Source: Sphingomonadaceae bacterium | GTDB lineage: Bacteria > Pseudomonadota > Alphaproteobacteria > Sphingomonadales > Sphingomonadaceae | Direction: 5' to 3' | DNA: 10,676 nt | Assembly (NCBI GenBank): GCA_014380205.1 | Contig: JACMKH010000140.1 | Span: 1 to 10,676, forward strand | In this document: one piece after another, positions 1 to 5,947 of the stretch | Position numbering within the stretch: the first letter of the stretch is position 1 | How the letters are laid out: every line of letters begins with the position of its first letter | The notes under the pieces: model-generated | Told to the model about the DNA's origin: nothing | Seen by the model: the letters and a program-made list of their open reading frames with translations, nothing else | Database searches by the model: none | Made by a program: the position numbers and the translations under genes

Positions 1-772
1 CGCGGCGCTGCTCGACGAGCGCGACGGGCGTCCCCCGCAGCCCGCGCCAGTTGGCGCCGAGCGGCTGGCCGGGCGATGCGGACAAGCCCCGCGACAGCCC
101 CGCCGCGCGCAGGAACAGCCCGAACAGCACGTCCTCGCTGACCCCGCAGGCGCCGAGATCGACATCGTCGAACAGTCCGTCCGCGTCGAGCGCGTCGAGC
201 GCGCGCCGGTGATACAGGCAGACGCCGCCGAGGACGTGCTCGCCTACCTCATAGCCCAGTGTTTCGGCCCGCACGATGGCGCGCGACATGCGTTGACCGA
301 TCGCATCGTCGCGCGCCGCCGCGCGCCGCAACGCATCCGCCGAGGTCGAAAAATCGCGCGGCCCTCCGGTCGCCGAGACGCGATAGGCGCCAAGAACGGC
401 GAGCGACGGCTCAGCGTCGAAGCGCGCCCGCGCCTGCGCGATAAGGCTCGCACCCGTCACCAGCGCGTCGGTGTCGATGCGAAGCAGCACTTCGGGATCA
501 TGCCGCTCGCGCAGCCGCTTCATGCCGCGCGCGAGAATCGTCCACAGCGCGCCGAGCCTGCCCTGCGGATGGTCGATCGTGAGAATTTCGAGCGCCGGAT
601 CAGGCGCGAAGGCCTGCGCGACGAGGCTTCGGCGCGAATTGTCGACCACGAGGAACGGGGTGTCCGCGCCGAGATAATGGCGCACGCTCGCGATCGTGTC
701 GGCGACGAACCCTGAGTCGCAGTCGGGCCCAACGGGCATTAGTATCGCGAGCGGCGCGCTGGTCCTCCCCAT
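1..772 (-). CDS. Glycosyltransferase-like protein (GT-A type), C-terminus beyond window edge
   Basis: Translating the minus strand from 772 gives 257 codons open to the window edge, so the 3' end is missing. The start ATG follows AGGAG (777-781) with a 4-base spacer. The N-terminus has a beta-strand pattern typical of nucleotide-sugar transferases (LAILMPVGPDCDS near residues 8-20, then FLVVDN at 40-45). RIDTDAL at 98-104 holds an Asp-x-Asp (D100, D102), the usual metal and nucleotide-sugar site of GT-A enzymes. A later GGVCLYHRRAL (182-192) and SED (212-214) resemble the acceptor-side segment of GT2-like proteins. There is no signal peptide or membrane segment, so it is probably cytoplasmic. 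It lies 69 bases downstream of the tRNA-Asn gene on the same strand. Donor and acceptor cannot be told from the sequence. Seen: open frame, ribosome binding site and DxD. Inferred: family and fold. Confidence 0.75.
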   Translation of the reverse strand, partial: MGRTSAPLAILMPVGPDCDSGFVADTIASVRHYLGADTPFLVVDNSRRSLVAQAFAPDPALEILTIDHPQGRLGALWTILARGMKRLRERHDPEVLLRIDTDALVTGASLIAQARARFDAEPSLAVLGAYRVSATGGPRDFSTSADALRRAAARDDAIGQRMSRAIVRAETLGYEVGEHVLGGVCLYHRRALDALDADGLFDDVDLGACGVSEDVLFGLFLRAAGLSRGLSASPGQPLGANWRGLRGTPVALVEQRR

Positions 773-841
773 CGCGCTCCTATCGCGCGATCGGCTCGCT
801 CGCGCCAGCACGGGGGTCTTTAGATGGGGTCGAGAGAGGAG

Positions 842-916
842 TGGCTCCCCGGGTCTGATTCGAACAGACGACCCATCGGTTAACAGCCGATTGCTCTACC
901 GCTGAGCTACCGGGGA
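842..916 (-). tRNA. tRNA-Asn, anticodon GTT
   Basis: The minus strand folds into a complete cloverleaf of 75 bases including an encoded CCA. The acceptor stem is TCCCCGG / CCGGGGA (7 perfect pairs), with discriminator G then CCA at 844-842. The D arm is GCTCAGCGGTAGAGC. The anticodon stem is ATCGG / CCGAT around the loop CTGTTAA, giving anticodon GTT for asparagine. The T arm is GTCTG-TTCGAAT-CAGAC. There are no mismatches in the stems, so the gene looks intact. A promoter-like pair of hexamers lies upstream at 965-992. No integrase or duplicated tRNA 3' end is seen nearby, so there is no sign of use as an integration site. Confidence 0.97.
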
Positions 917-964
917 ACGCCTCTCCGCGAGGGTCGCCGCGCGGTCGGGCGCGGCGAGGCGGGG

Positions 965-992
965 CCTATAGCAAGCGCGGCGCGAAAGGCAA
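965..992 (-). promoter_or_regulatory. Probable sigma-70-type promoter of the tRNA-Asn gene
   Basis: On the minus strand TTGCCT (992-987) is followed after 16 bases by TATAGG (970-965). This matches the -35 and -10 pattern common for stable RNA genes in alphaproteobacteria. It lies just after the nadK stop and about 48 bases before the mature tRNA 5' end, giving a short leader for RNase P to remove. Assigned by eye; no start site is known. Confidence 0.55.
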
Positions 993-1003
993 GGGGAGGC
1001 GGG

Positions 1004-1780
1004 TCAAACGATGAACTGCTCCATCGCGATGCGCTCGTCGAGCGCGTGCTCGGGGTCGAACATCAGGGTGAGCACCCGGCTCGCGTCGACGGTGACCTCG
1101 ACCGTCGCTACGTCGCGCACCTCGACCTGGTCGGCGACCGCGCTGACCGGGCGTTTGACGGGGTTGAGCACGCGAAAGCCGATCCGCGTCGCCTCGGGGA
1201 GGATCGCGCCCTCCCAGCGGCGCGGACGGAAAGGGCTGATCGGCGTGAGCGCGAGCATATTTGAGCCTAGCGGCAGGATCGGGCCGCGCGCCGAGAGATT
1301 GTAGGCGGTCGATCCCGCCGGTGTCGCGACGAGCACGCCGTCGCAGATCAGCTCGGGGATCACGACATTGCCGCCCGCCGAGACCTCGAGCTTGGCGGTC
1401 TGACGCGTCTCGCGGAGCAGCGAGACCTCGTTGATCGCGGGGCTCGACACGCGCTCGCCGCCGACCGTGACCGCGTCCATGCGCAGCGGCGTGACATCGA
1501 AGCTGCGCGCGCGGTCGAGCCGCTCCTCGAGCCCGTCGTCGCGCCATTCGTTCATTAGAAAGCCGAGCGTGCCGCGGTTCATGCCGAACACGGGGAGGAT
1601 GCGCGGGCGCGCGAGCATCATGTGGAGCGTCTGGAGCATGAAGCCGTCGCCGCCGAGCGCGATGACGCGCTCGGCTTCGTCGAGGGGGACGAACGCGTAC
1701 GCCTCGGCCAGCGCGCGCGCGCCTTCCTGCGCCTGTTGGGTGGGCGAGGCGACCAGCGCGCAGCGGCCGCTGACCTTCAT
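1004..1780 (-). CDS. nadK: NAD kinase
   Basis: The 258-residue protein phosphorylates NAD to NADP using ATP or polyphosphate and supplies the cell's NADP pool in the cytoplasm. The family signature GGDG is at residues 43-46 ([12 protein letters not shown]), with the catalytic-region Asp at 45. It is followed by [10 protein letters not shown] (66-75), NEV (117-119) and the NAD-binding [14 protein letters not shown] (147-160). Family members usually read TPTGSTAY; here Ala replaces the middle Thr. Length fits the short bacterial NadK form. The ATG start overlaps the moaA stop as ATGA (1777-1780), so the two are very probably co-transcribed and translationally coupled. The tRNA-Asn promoter follows its stop closely. 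I see no gene-specific regulation. Confidence 0.95.
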   Translation of the reverse strand: MKVSGRCALVASPTQQAQEGARALAEAYAFVPLDEAERVIALGGDGFMLQTLHMMLARPRILPVFGMNRGTLGFLMNEWRDDGLEERLDRARSFDVTPLRMDAVTVGGERVSSPAINEVSLLRETRQTAKLEVSAGGNVVIPELICDGVLVATPAGSTAYNLSARGPILPLGSNMLALTPISPFRPRRWEGAILPEATRIGFRVLNPVKRPVSAVADQVEVRDVATVEVTVDASRVLTLMFDPEHALDERIAMEQFIV

Positions 1781-2814
1781 CCGCCGGTGACGCTCATGTG
1801 GCGGGCGACGGCGGGCGAGGCATCGCGTTCGCGAATCGCGAAATGGTGGCGCTCGGGCTTAAGGATCATCGCGCGGTCGAGCGCGGCGTCGAGCGCGCGG
1901 CGGCCGCCCGAGCGCAGCGCCGCCTTGAGATCGAGATGCGCCTCGTCGCCGAGGCACATGTAGATCAGGCCCGAGGCGGTGATCCGCACGCGATTGCAGT
2001 CCGCGCAGAAATTGTTGGTAAGCGGGGTGATCAGGCCAAGCCTGAGACCAAGCTCCTCGACGCGCCAGTAGCGCGCGGGGCCGCCGCTCCGCTCGGCGAG
2101 CGGGGTAAGCGTGAAGCGCGATTCGAAGTCGCGCTGGACCGCGTCGAGCGGCAGGTAGCGGTCGGCGCGGTCGTCGTCGATCTCGCCTAGCGGCATCGTC
2201 TCGATCAGCGTGAGGTCGTGACCTTGTTCGGCGCACCAGCGCATCATCGGCTCGATCTCATCCTGGTTGAGCCCCTTGAGCGCGACCATGTTGATCTTGA
2301 CTGCGAGGCTCGCAGCCCGCGCCGCCTCGATGCCCGCGAGCGTCTTCGAAAGGTCGCCCCAGCGCGTGATGTAGCGGAACAGCGCGGGCTCGCGTGTGTC
2401 GAGGCTGACGTTAATCCGGCGCAGGCCCGCCTCGCGCAAAGCCTCGGCCTCTTCGGCGAGGCGCGTGCCGTTGGTGGTCAGCGTCAGCTCGTCAAGCGCG
2501 CCGGTCGCTAGATGCCGCCCGAGGTCCCGTGCGAGCCCGATCGCGCCGCGCCGCATCAGCGGCTCGCCCCCGGTTAGCCGAATCTTGCGCACGCCGCGCG
2601 CGATGAACGCGGCGGCGATCTCGGCGATCTCCTCGAGGCTCAATATTTCGGCGCGGGGCAGGAACGCCATCTCCTCGGCCATGCAATAGCGGCAGCGCAG
2701 GTCGCAACGATCGGTGACCGAGATCCGCAAATAGCTGATCCGGCGTCCGTAACGGTCCTCAAGCGCGCGCTGAGGTGCATGCGTGTTGGCGGGCACAACC
2801 CCGATGTAGAGCAT
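1777..2814 (-). CDS. moaA: GTP 3',8-cyclase MoaA (molybdenum cofactor biosynthesis, radical SAM)
   Basis: MoaA converts GTP to 3',8-cyclo-GTP, the first step of molybdopterin synthesis, using S-adenosylmethionine and two [4Fe-4S] clusters. With this start the protein has 345 residues, normal for the family. The radical SAM motif CxxxCxxC is C37, C41, C44 ([11 protein letters not shown]), followed by GGEP at 82-85. The second cluster ligands are C270, C273 and C287. The protein ends in Gly-Gly (MSVTGG), the conserved C-terminal tail that enters the active site, so it looks complete. The frame stays open upstream to 3018, but that would overlap the divergent cupredoxin gene and add low-complexity sequence. 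ATG at 2814 places about 20 residues before the conserved [16 protein letters not shown]. No clear Shine-Dalgarno precedes it, so the start is less certain than the gene. A GTG at 2796 is the main alternative. It is coupled to nadK downstream. Confidence 0.93.
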   Translation of the reverse strand: MLYIGVVPANTHAPQRALEDRYGRRISYLRISVTDRCDLRCRYCMAEEMAFLPRAEILSLEEIAEIAAAFIARGVRKIRLTGGEPLMRRGAIGLARDLGRHLATGALDELTLTTNGTRLAEEAEALREAGLRRINVSLDTREPALFRYITRWGDLSKTLAGIEAARAASLAVKINMVALKGLNQDEIEPMMRWCAEQGHDLTLIETMPLGEIDDDRADRYLPLDAVQRDFESRFTLTPLAERSGGPARYWRVEELGLRLGLITPLTNNFCADCNRVRITASGLIYMCLGDEAHLDLKAALRSGGRRALDAALDRAMILKPERHHFAIRERDASPAVARHMSVTGG

Positions 2815-2853
2815 CGGAACGAACGAATGAAGGGTTGTGCGGAGTTTCACTTT

Positions 2854-2870
2854 CGGCGCAGGAGGCGCCG
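2854..2870. other. Short GC-rich hairpin in the moaA / cupredoxin divergent region
   Basis: CGGCGC (2854-2859) and GCGCCG (2865-2870) form a perfect 6-bp inverted repeat around AGGAG. It sits midway in the 97-base space between the moaA start (2814) and the cupredoxin start (2912), where promoters for both genes should lie. It could be an operator or a 5'-UTR hairpin, or chance in GC-rich DNA. I could not identify convincing -35/-10 pairs here on either strand. Confidence 0.3.
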
Positions 2871-2911
2871 TGCTAAAGGGTGGTGGGGGGATATCGGTGG
2901 AGGCCTCAGCC

Positions 2912-3307
2912 ATGAACCGCGCCCTGTTCACCGCCGCGCTGCTGCTCGCTGCCGCGCCCGCCGCCGCCCAGCCCGCGGACTGGTCGCGCGCCCAGCAGGT
3001 CACGGTCACCCTGTCCAACTTCGCCTATGCGCCCGAGACGATCCGGCTCCGGCGCGGCCAGCCCTATCGGCTGCATTTCGTCAACGCGGCGGACGGCGGG
3101 CATAATTTCGTCGCGCGCGAATTCTTCGCCGCAGCGACGGTCGCGGCGGAGGACCGGGCGCGGGTCGACGAAGGCGTGATCGAGCTCGGCGGCGGCGCGA
3201 GCGGCGATGTGCGGCTGAGAATCGACGCGCCGGGGCGTTACGAGGTCCACTGCTCGCACTTCATGCACACCACCTTCGGGATGAGCGGCGAGATTCTCGT
3301 CGAATAG
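2912..3307 (+). CDS. Small secreted cupredoxin (blue copper-like protein)
   Basis: The 131-residue protein starts with a clear signal peptide ([20 protein letters not shown]), so the mature part of about 110 residues is periplasmic. The start ATG follows GGTGGAGG (2896-2903) at a good distance. The mature sequence is a cupredoxin beta-sandwich: [27 protein letters not shown], then GGHNFVA with the first copper ligand His64. The C-terminal loop [17 protein letters not shown] gives Cys114, His119 and Met124, spaced C-x4-H-x4-M, a complete type 1 copper set; His116 is an alternative ligand. Family knowledge suggests electron transfer or copper handling, but no redox partner, copper exporter or oxidase lies nearby. 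It diverges from moaA and converges on rsmD with 6 bases between stops. The function beyond copper binding is not shown. Confidence 0.85.
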   Translation: MNRALFTAALLLAAAPAAAQPADWSRAQQVTVTLSNFAYAPETIRLRRGQPYRLHFVNAADGGHNFVAREFFAAATVAAEDRARVDEGVIELGGGASGDVRLRIDAPGRYEVHCSHFMHTTFGMSGEILVE

Positions 3308-3313
3308 CGGGGG

Positions 3314-3850
3314 TCAGGCGCGCAGCAGCGTGATCTGCGCCTTGCCGAAGGTTCGGATGGTGTCGACCGCAAGTCCCTGCGCGTCGAGCGGCTCGCCGCG
3401 CGCGGTCTCGACGCTGATCCAGGCGGTGGGGGCAATCCAGCCTTGTTGCGCGAGATGCGCGAGCGCGGGAGTGGCGAGGCCCGCGCCGTAGGGCGGGTCA
3501 AGCAGGAGCAAGTCGAAGGGCGTAGCGGCGGGCCCCAGCGCGAGAACAGACGTCGCCCGAATTTCGGCATTTACCGCGCAATATGCTGCAATATTGCTGC
3601 GCAGCGAAGCTATCGCGGCCGAGTCATTCTCAACGAATAGGCAACGCCCTGCGCCGCGCGAAAGCGCCTCGAGGCCGAGCGCGCCCGAGCCCGCGAAGAG
3701 ATCGGCGACGGCGAGGCCTTCGAACGAGCCGACGCGGCTGGCGAGCATCGAGAAGAGCGCCTCGCGCGCGCGGTCGGAGGTGGGGCGGGTGGTTTCGCCG
3801 GGAGGCGCGAGGAGTGGGCGGGCGCGCCATTGGCCGGCGATGATTCTCAA
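3314..3850 (-). CDS. rsmD: 16S rRNA (guanine(966)-N2)-methyltransferase RsmD
   Basis: RsmD methylates N2 of G966 in 16S rRNA during 30S assembly, using S-adenosylmethionine. The 178-residue protein matches the family from its first residues (MRIIAGQWRARPLLAPPG, then RPTSDRAREALFSML). The SAM-binding loop DLFAGSGALGLEALSRGA is at 50-67, an acidic strand end VEND at 73-76, and the catalytic DPPYG at 118-122. The length is normal. The start is TTG, not ATG: it lies in TTGA overlapping the upstream rluB stop, and places MRIIAG exactly at the N-terminus as in homologues. GGAGG (3861-3857) precedes it by 6 bases and lies inside the palindromic repeat at 3855-4001. It is last in the run Rieske-rluB-rsmD and converges with the cupredoxin gene. 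Confidence 0.95.
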   Translation of the reverse strand: MRIIAGQWRARPLLAPPGETTRPTSDRAREALFSMLASRVGSFEGLAVADLFAGSGALGLEALSRGAGRCLFVENDSAAIASLRSNIAAYCAVNAEIRATSVLALGPAATPFDLLLLDPPYGAGLATPALAHLAQQGWIAPTAWISVETARGEPLDAQGLAVDTIRTFGKAQITLLRA

Positions 3851-4737
3851 CCAGATCCTCCGCGGAAGGGGGAGGGGGACCGCCGCCGCAGGCGGTGGTG
3901 GAGGGGGCCCGCCTCACGCGCTGCATCCAGCCGAGGGCCCCCTCCACCAGCCTTTGTCTGGTCCCCCTCATAGCGACCTTGAAAGGGCTCACGGGGAGGA
4001 TTTTCAAGTCCCTTCGTAAACGCCACCAACTCATGCCGCTTCACTTCTTCGACCCGCCCCGCAGGCAGATCGGCCAGCGCGAAAGGCCCGTAGGCCGTTC
4101 GGATCAGCCGGCTGACCTTCAAACCCAGATGCTCGAGCACGCGGCGCACCTCGCGGTTCTTGCCTTCGCGGAGCTTGAGCTCGATCCACTGGTTGCGGCC
4201 CGTGCGGCGTTCGAGGTTGGCGTCGATCGGGCCGTAGCGGACGCCTTCGATCGTGATGCCCTCGATCAGCGATTCGAGCCGCGCCTGGCTGACCTCGCCA
4301 TAGGCGCGCGCGCGATAACAGCGCTCGACCCCGGTCGCGGGCAACTCGAGCTGGCGCTTGAGCTCGCCGTCGGTGGTAAGCAGGAGGAGGCCCTCGGTGT
4401 TCATGTCGAGGCGGCCGACGGGCATGACGCGCGGGAGCTCCTTGGGCAGCTTGTCGTAGATCGTCGGGCGGCCCTGGGGATCGCGCTCGGTGGTGAGCAG
4501 ACCGGCGGGCTTGTGGAAGCAGAACAGCCGCGTGGGCGCGGGCTGCCTTACCGGCTGGCCATCGACGGTCACGCCGTTCAGCGAGGCGAGCAGCGTCGCG
4601 GGGGTGTCGAGCACCGCGCCGTTCAGCGCGATCCGCCCCTCGCCGATCATCCGCTCGATCTCGCGGCGCGACGCGATTCCCGCGCGCGCGAGGAGCTTGG
4701 CAATGCGCTGGAATTCGGGGGCGGGCTTGGCTGTCAT
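3847..4737 (-). CDS. rluB: rRNA pseudouridine synthase, RsuA/RluB family, with repeat-encoded C-terminal tail
   Basis: The 296-residue protein has an N-terminal S4 RNA-binding domain (about 8-55, RIAKLLARAGIASRREIERMI) and an RsuA/RluB catalytic domain. The catalytic Asp is D111 in VGRLDMNTEGLLLLTTDG (107-124). CFHKPAGLLTT (73-83) and EGKNREVRRVLEHLGL (191-206) are further family blocks. The enzyme isomerises one uridine in rRNA; RluB (23S U2605) is the best guess, but RluE or RsuA specificity cannot be excluded. The conserved domain ends near residue 243 (HELVAFTKGL). The last ~52 residues, rich in Gly, Arg and Pro, are translated from the palindromic element at 3855-4001 and are not part of the family fold. 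It starts 5 bases after the Rieske gene stop, with no strong Shine-Dalgarno, and its stop overlaps the rsmD start. Confidence 0.92.
   Translation of the reverse strand: MTAKPAPEFQRIAKLLARAGIASRREIERMIGEGRIALNGAVLDTPATLLASLNGVTVDGQPVRQPAPTRLFCFHKPAGLLTTERDPQGRPTIYDKLPKELPRVMPVGRLDMNTEGLLLLTTDGELKRQLELPATGVERCYRARAYGEVSQARLESLIEGITIEGVRYGPIDANLERRTGRNQWIELKLREGKNREVRRVLEHLGLKVSRLIRTAYGPFALADLPAGRVEEVKRHELVAFTKGLENPPREPFQGRYEGDQTKAGGGGPRLDAAREAGPLHHRLRRRSPSPFRGGSG
3855..4001. repeat. Nested palindromic intergenic repeat (BIME/REP-like, sphingomonad type)
   Basis: The element is built of nested inverted repeats. The inner arms TGGTGGAGGGGGCCC (3896-3910) and its exact complement (3935-3949) pair over 15 bases around a 24-base loop. 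Middle arms GAGGGGGACC (3872-3881) and GGTCCCCCTC (3960-3969) pair over 10 bases. Outer arms ATCCTCC (3855-3861) and GGAGGAT (3995-4001) pair over 7. Each half also holds its own small hairpin: ACCGCC/GGCGGT (3879-3896) and ACCAG/CTGGT (3946-3962). This suggests two repeat units placed head to head. The composition, long G and C runs, differs from the flanking genes. From memory, sphingomonad genomes carry many similar dispersed elements; copy number cannot be judged here. The whole unit lies inside the rluB reading frame. Confidence 0.8.
3857..3861 (-). promoter_or_regulatory. Ribosome binding site of rsmD, supplied by the repeat
   Basis: GGAGG on the minus strand stands 6 bases before the TTG start of rsmD and supports that start. 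It forms the downstream outer arm of the palindrome and can pair with ATCCTCC transcribed from 4001-3995. When rluB is not being translated to its end, the site may be hidden in a hairpin. Confidence 0.65.
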
Positions 4738-4742
4738 TCCGG

Positions 4743-5882
4743 CTAGTTCGACGCGCGCACCGCCGCCTCGACCGCGTCATGGAAATGCCGGATGCCCGCC
4801 TCGAGCGTCCCCAGCGTGATCTGCTCGATCGCGCCCGAGGCGAGGCCCTGCTGCCCCAGCGCCGCCGCGCGGAAATCCTCGCCCGCGAAAACCGCGCCGT
4901 CGAGCATCGCCCAGCTGCGCTCCCAATGGTCGCGCGCCTTGTCGTCGGCGGGCGGCTCGGGGATGAGCATGAAATCCTCCACGAGCAGGCGATCGGCGGC
5001 CTGGGGCATCAAGGTCATCAGGTTGACGTAGTCGGGGCTGACGATCAGCACGGTCGCCGGGAACAGCTGATAGGCGAAGGTGACGCAGCTGCGGAGCGCC
5101 GCCCAGTCGGAGAGGTCGAGGCTCGCGAGCTCGGCCGCGCGGCCGACCGCCGAGCGACGGTGCGGGCCGATGCTGTCGCCGGTGGTGATCCCGTCCCTGA
5201 AGAACGGGCCGATGGTCCCCGCATGGAGCCGGTGGACGTGGTAGCTTTCGAGGAAGGCGTCCATCACCAGCTTCCAGTTGGCGGGCACCTCATGGACGCG
5301 GCGGCGGAACAGGTGATCGCGGCCGAGGCCGAACGCGTCGAAATCCTCGCCGAGTCGCGTGGCCTCGGAGAATTCGGCGTTTTCGTCGAAGGCGAACCAG
5401 ATCAGGCCGCCCGCCTCCCAGGACGGCAGCTCGACGAGGCCATGCGCCGCCTTGTCGAGGCCGGGGAACGTCTCGGGGCGCGGCACCGCCTTGAGGCTTC
5501 CGTCGAGCGCGTAGCTCCACGCGTGATAGGGGCAGACCAGCAGCCTCGCACAAACGGGCTCGCCGCCCTCGACCAGCCGCGTGCCGCGATGGCGGCAGAC
5601 GTTCATGAAGACATGGGCCGCGCCTTCGCGGTCGCGCGTGATCAGCAGCGGCTTGCCGAAGCCGTCGTGGGGGACGGCCATGCCGGGCTCGGGCAGCAGC
5701 GCCGAGGGCGCGATCACCTGCGGCAGCCGATCGAACAGCGCGGCCTTCTCGCGCGCGAACCACGACGGATCGGTGTAGCGCCACGCCTCGACCTGCGCGA
5801 TCGCCTCGCCCTCGCGATTGCCGCCGTCGGCGATCGCCTGAGCCAAGGCGAGCTGGCCGCGGGTTGGGGACAAGTCGTTCAT
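4743..5882 (-). CDS. Rieske non-heme iron oxygenase, alpha subunit-like
   Basis: The 379-residue protein has the two domains of ring-hydroxylating oxygenase large subunits. The N-terminal Rieske [2Fe-2S] domain has C96-x-H98 (CRHRG) and C117-x-x-H120 (CPYH). The C-terminal catalytic domain has [19 protein letters not shown] (202-220), whose H215 and H220 with probably D336 (FAGEDF) form the mononuclear iron site. Such enzymes insert oxygen from O2 using electrons from a reductase, sometimes through a ferredoxin. No reductase, ferredoxin or beta subunit lies in the window. The substrate is unknown: an aromatic acid, quaternary amine or other hydrophobic compound is possible. ATG at 5882 is preferred; a GTG at 5924 is in frame but would run through the inverted repeat at 5901-5931 and adds no conserved sequence. 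Only a weak Shine-Dalgarno is visible. It heads the run into rluB and rsmD, and diverges from the AmpG gene. Confidence 0.9.
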   Translation of the reverse strand: MNDLSPTRGQLALAQAIADGGNREGEAIAQVEAWRYTDPSWFAREKAALFDRLPQVIAPSALLPEPGMAVPHDGFGKPLLITRDREGAAHVFMNVCRHRGTRLVEGGEPVCARLLVCPYHAWSYALDGSLKAVPRPETFPGLDKAAHGLVELPSWEAGGLIWFAFDENAEFSEATRLGEDFDAFGLGRDHLFRRRVHEVPANWKLVMDAFLESYHVHRLHAGTIGPFFRDGITTGDSIGPHRRSAVGRAAELASLDLSDWAALRSCVTFAYQLFPATVLIVSPDYVNLMTLMPQAADRLLVEDFMLIPEPPADDKARDHWERSWAMLDGAVFAGEDFRAAALGQQGLASGAIEQITLGTLEAGIRHFHDAVEAAVRASN

Positions 5883-5900
5883 CGCGGGGCTGTGCCTAAC

Positions 5901-5931
5901 CGATTTTGCCGCTAGGTTCCGCACAAAATCG
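5901..5931. promoter_or_regulatory. 8-bp inverted repeat in the Rieske / ampG divergent region, candidate operator
   Basis: CGATTTTG (5901-5908) and CAAAATCG (5924-5931) are exact complements around a 15-base spacer. They lie in the only 65 bases separating two divergent starts (5882 and 5948). The A/T runs stand out against GC-rich surroundings. The position fits an operator for a dimeric regulator or structure overlapping both promoters. There is no downstream T-run placed to act as a terminator. No known operator consensus is recognised. Confidence 0.4.
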
Positions 5932-5934
5932 AGC

Positions 5935-5942
5935 GGGGAGGG
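5935..5942 (+). promoter_or_regulatory. Ribosome binding site deciding the AmpG start
   Basis: GGGGAGGG followed by a 5-base spacer points to ATG at 5948 and argues against the in-frame start further upstream at 5906, which lies in the inverted repeat. Confidence 0.7.
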
Positions 5943-5947
5943 CCGGC

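Noticed and set aside
773..841. A phage or island attachment site after the tRNA-Asn gene.
   Set aside because: There is no repeat of the tRNA 3' end, no integrase and no change in gene character within the window.
2837..2911. An upstream in-frame ATG that would extend the cupredoxin by 25 residues.
   Set aside because: It would hide the signal peptide in the interior; the ATG at 2912 has a good ribosome binding site and begins a textbook signal peptide.
3855..4001. The palindrome as an intrinsic terminator.
   Set aside because: There is no T-run after the stem on either strand, and it lies inside rluB before a coupled gene.
3895..4746. A 283-codon plus-strand frame opposite rluB.
   Set aside because: It is antisense to a recognised pseudouridine synthase, starts inside the palindrome and shows no family features.
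4779..5915. A 378-codon plus-strand frame opposite the Rieske oxygenase gene.
   Set aside because: It mirrors a gene with complete catalytic motifs; the composition is typical of antisense shadows in GC-rich DNA.
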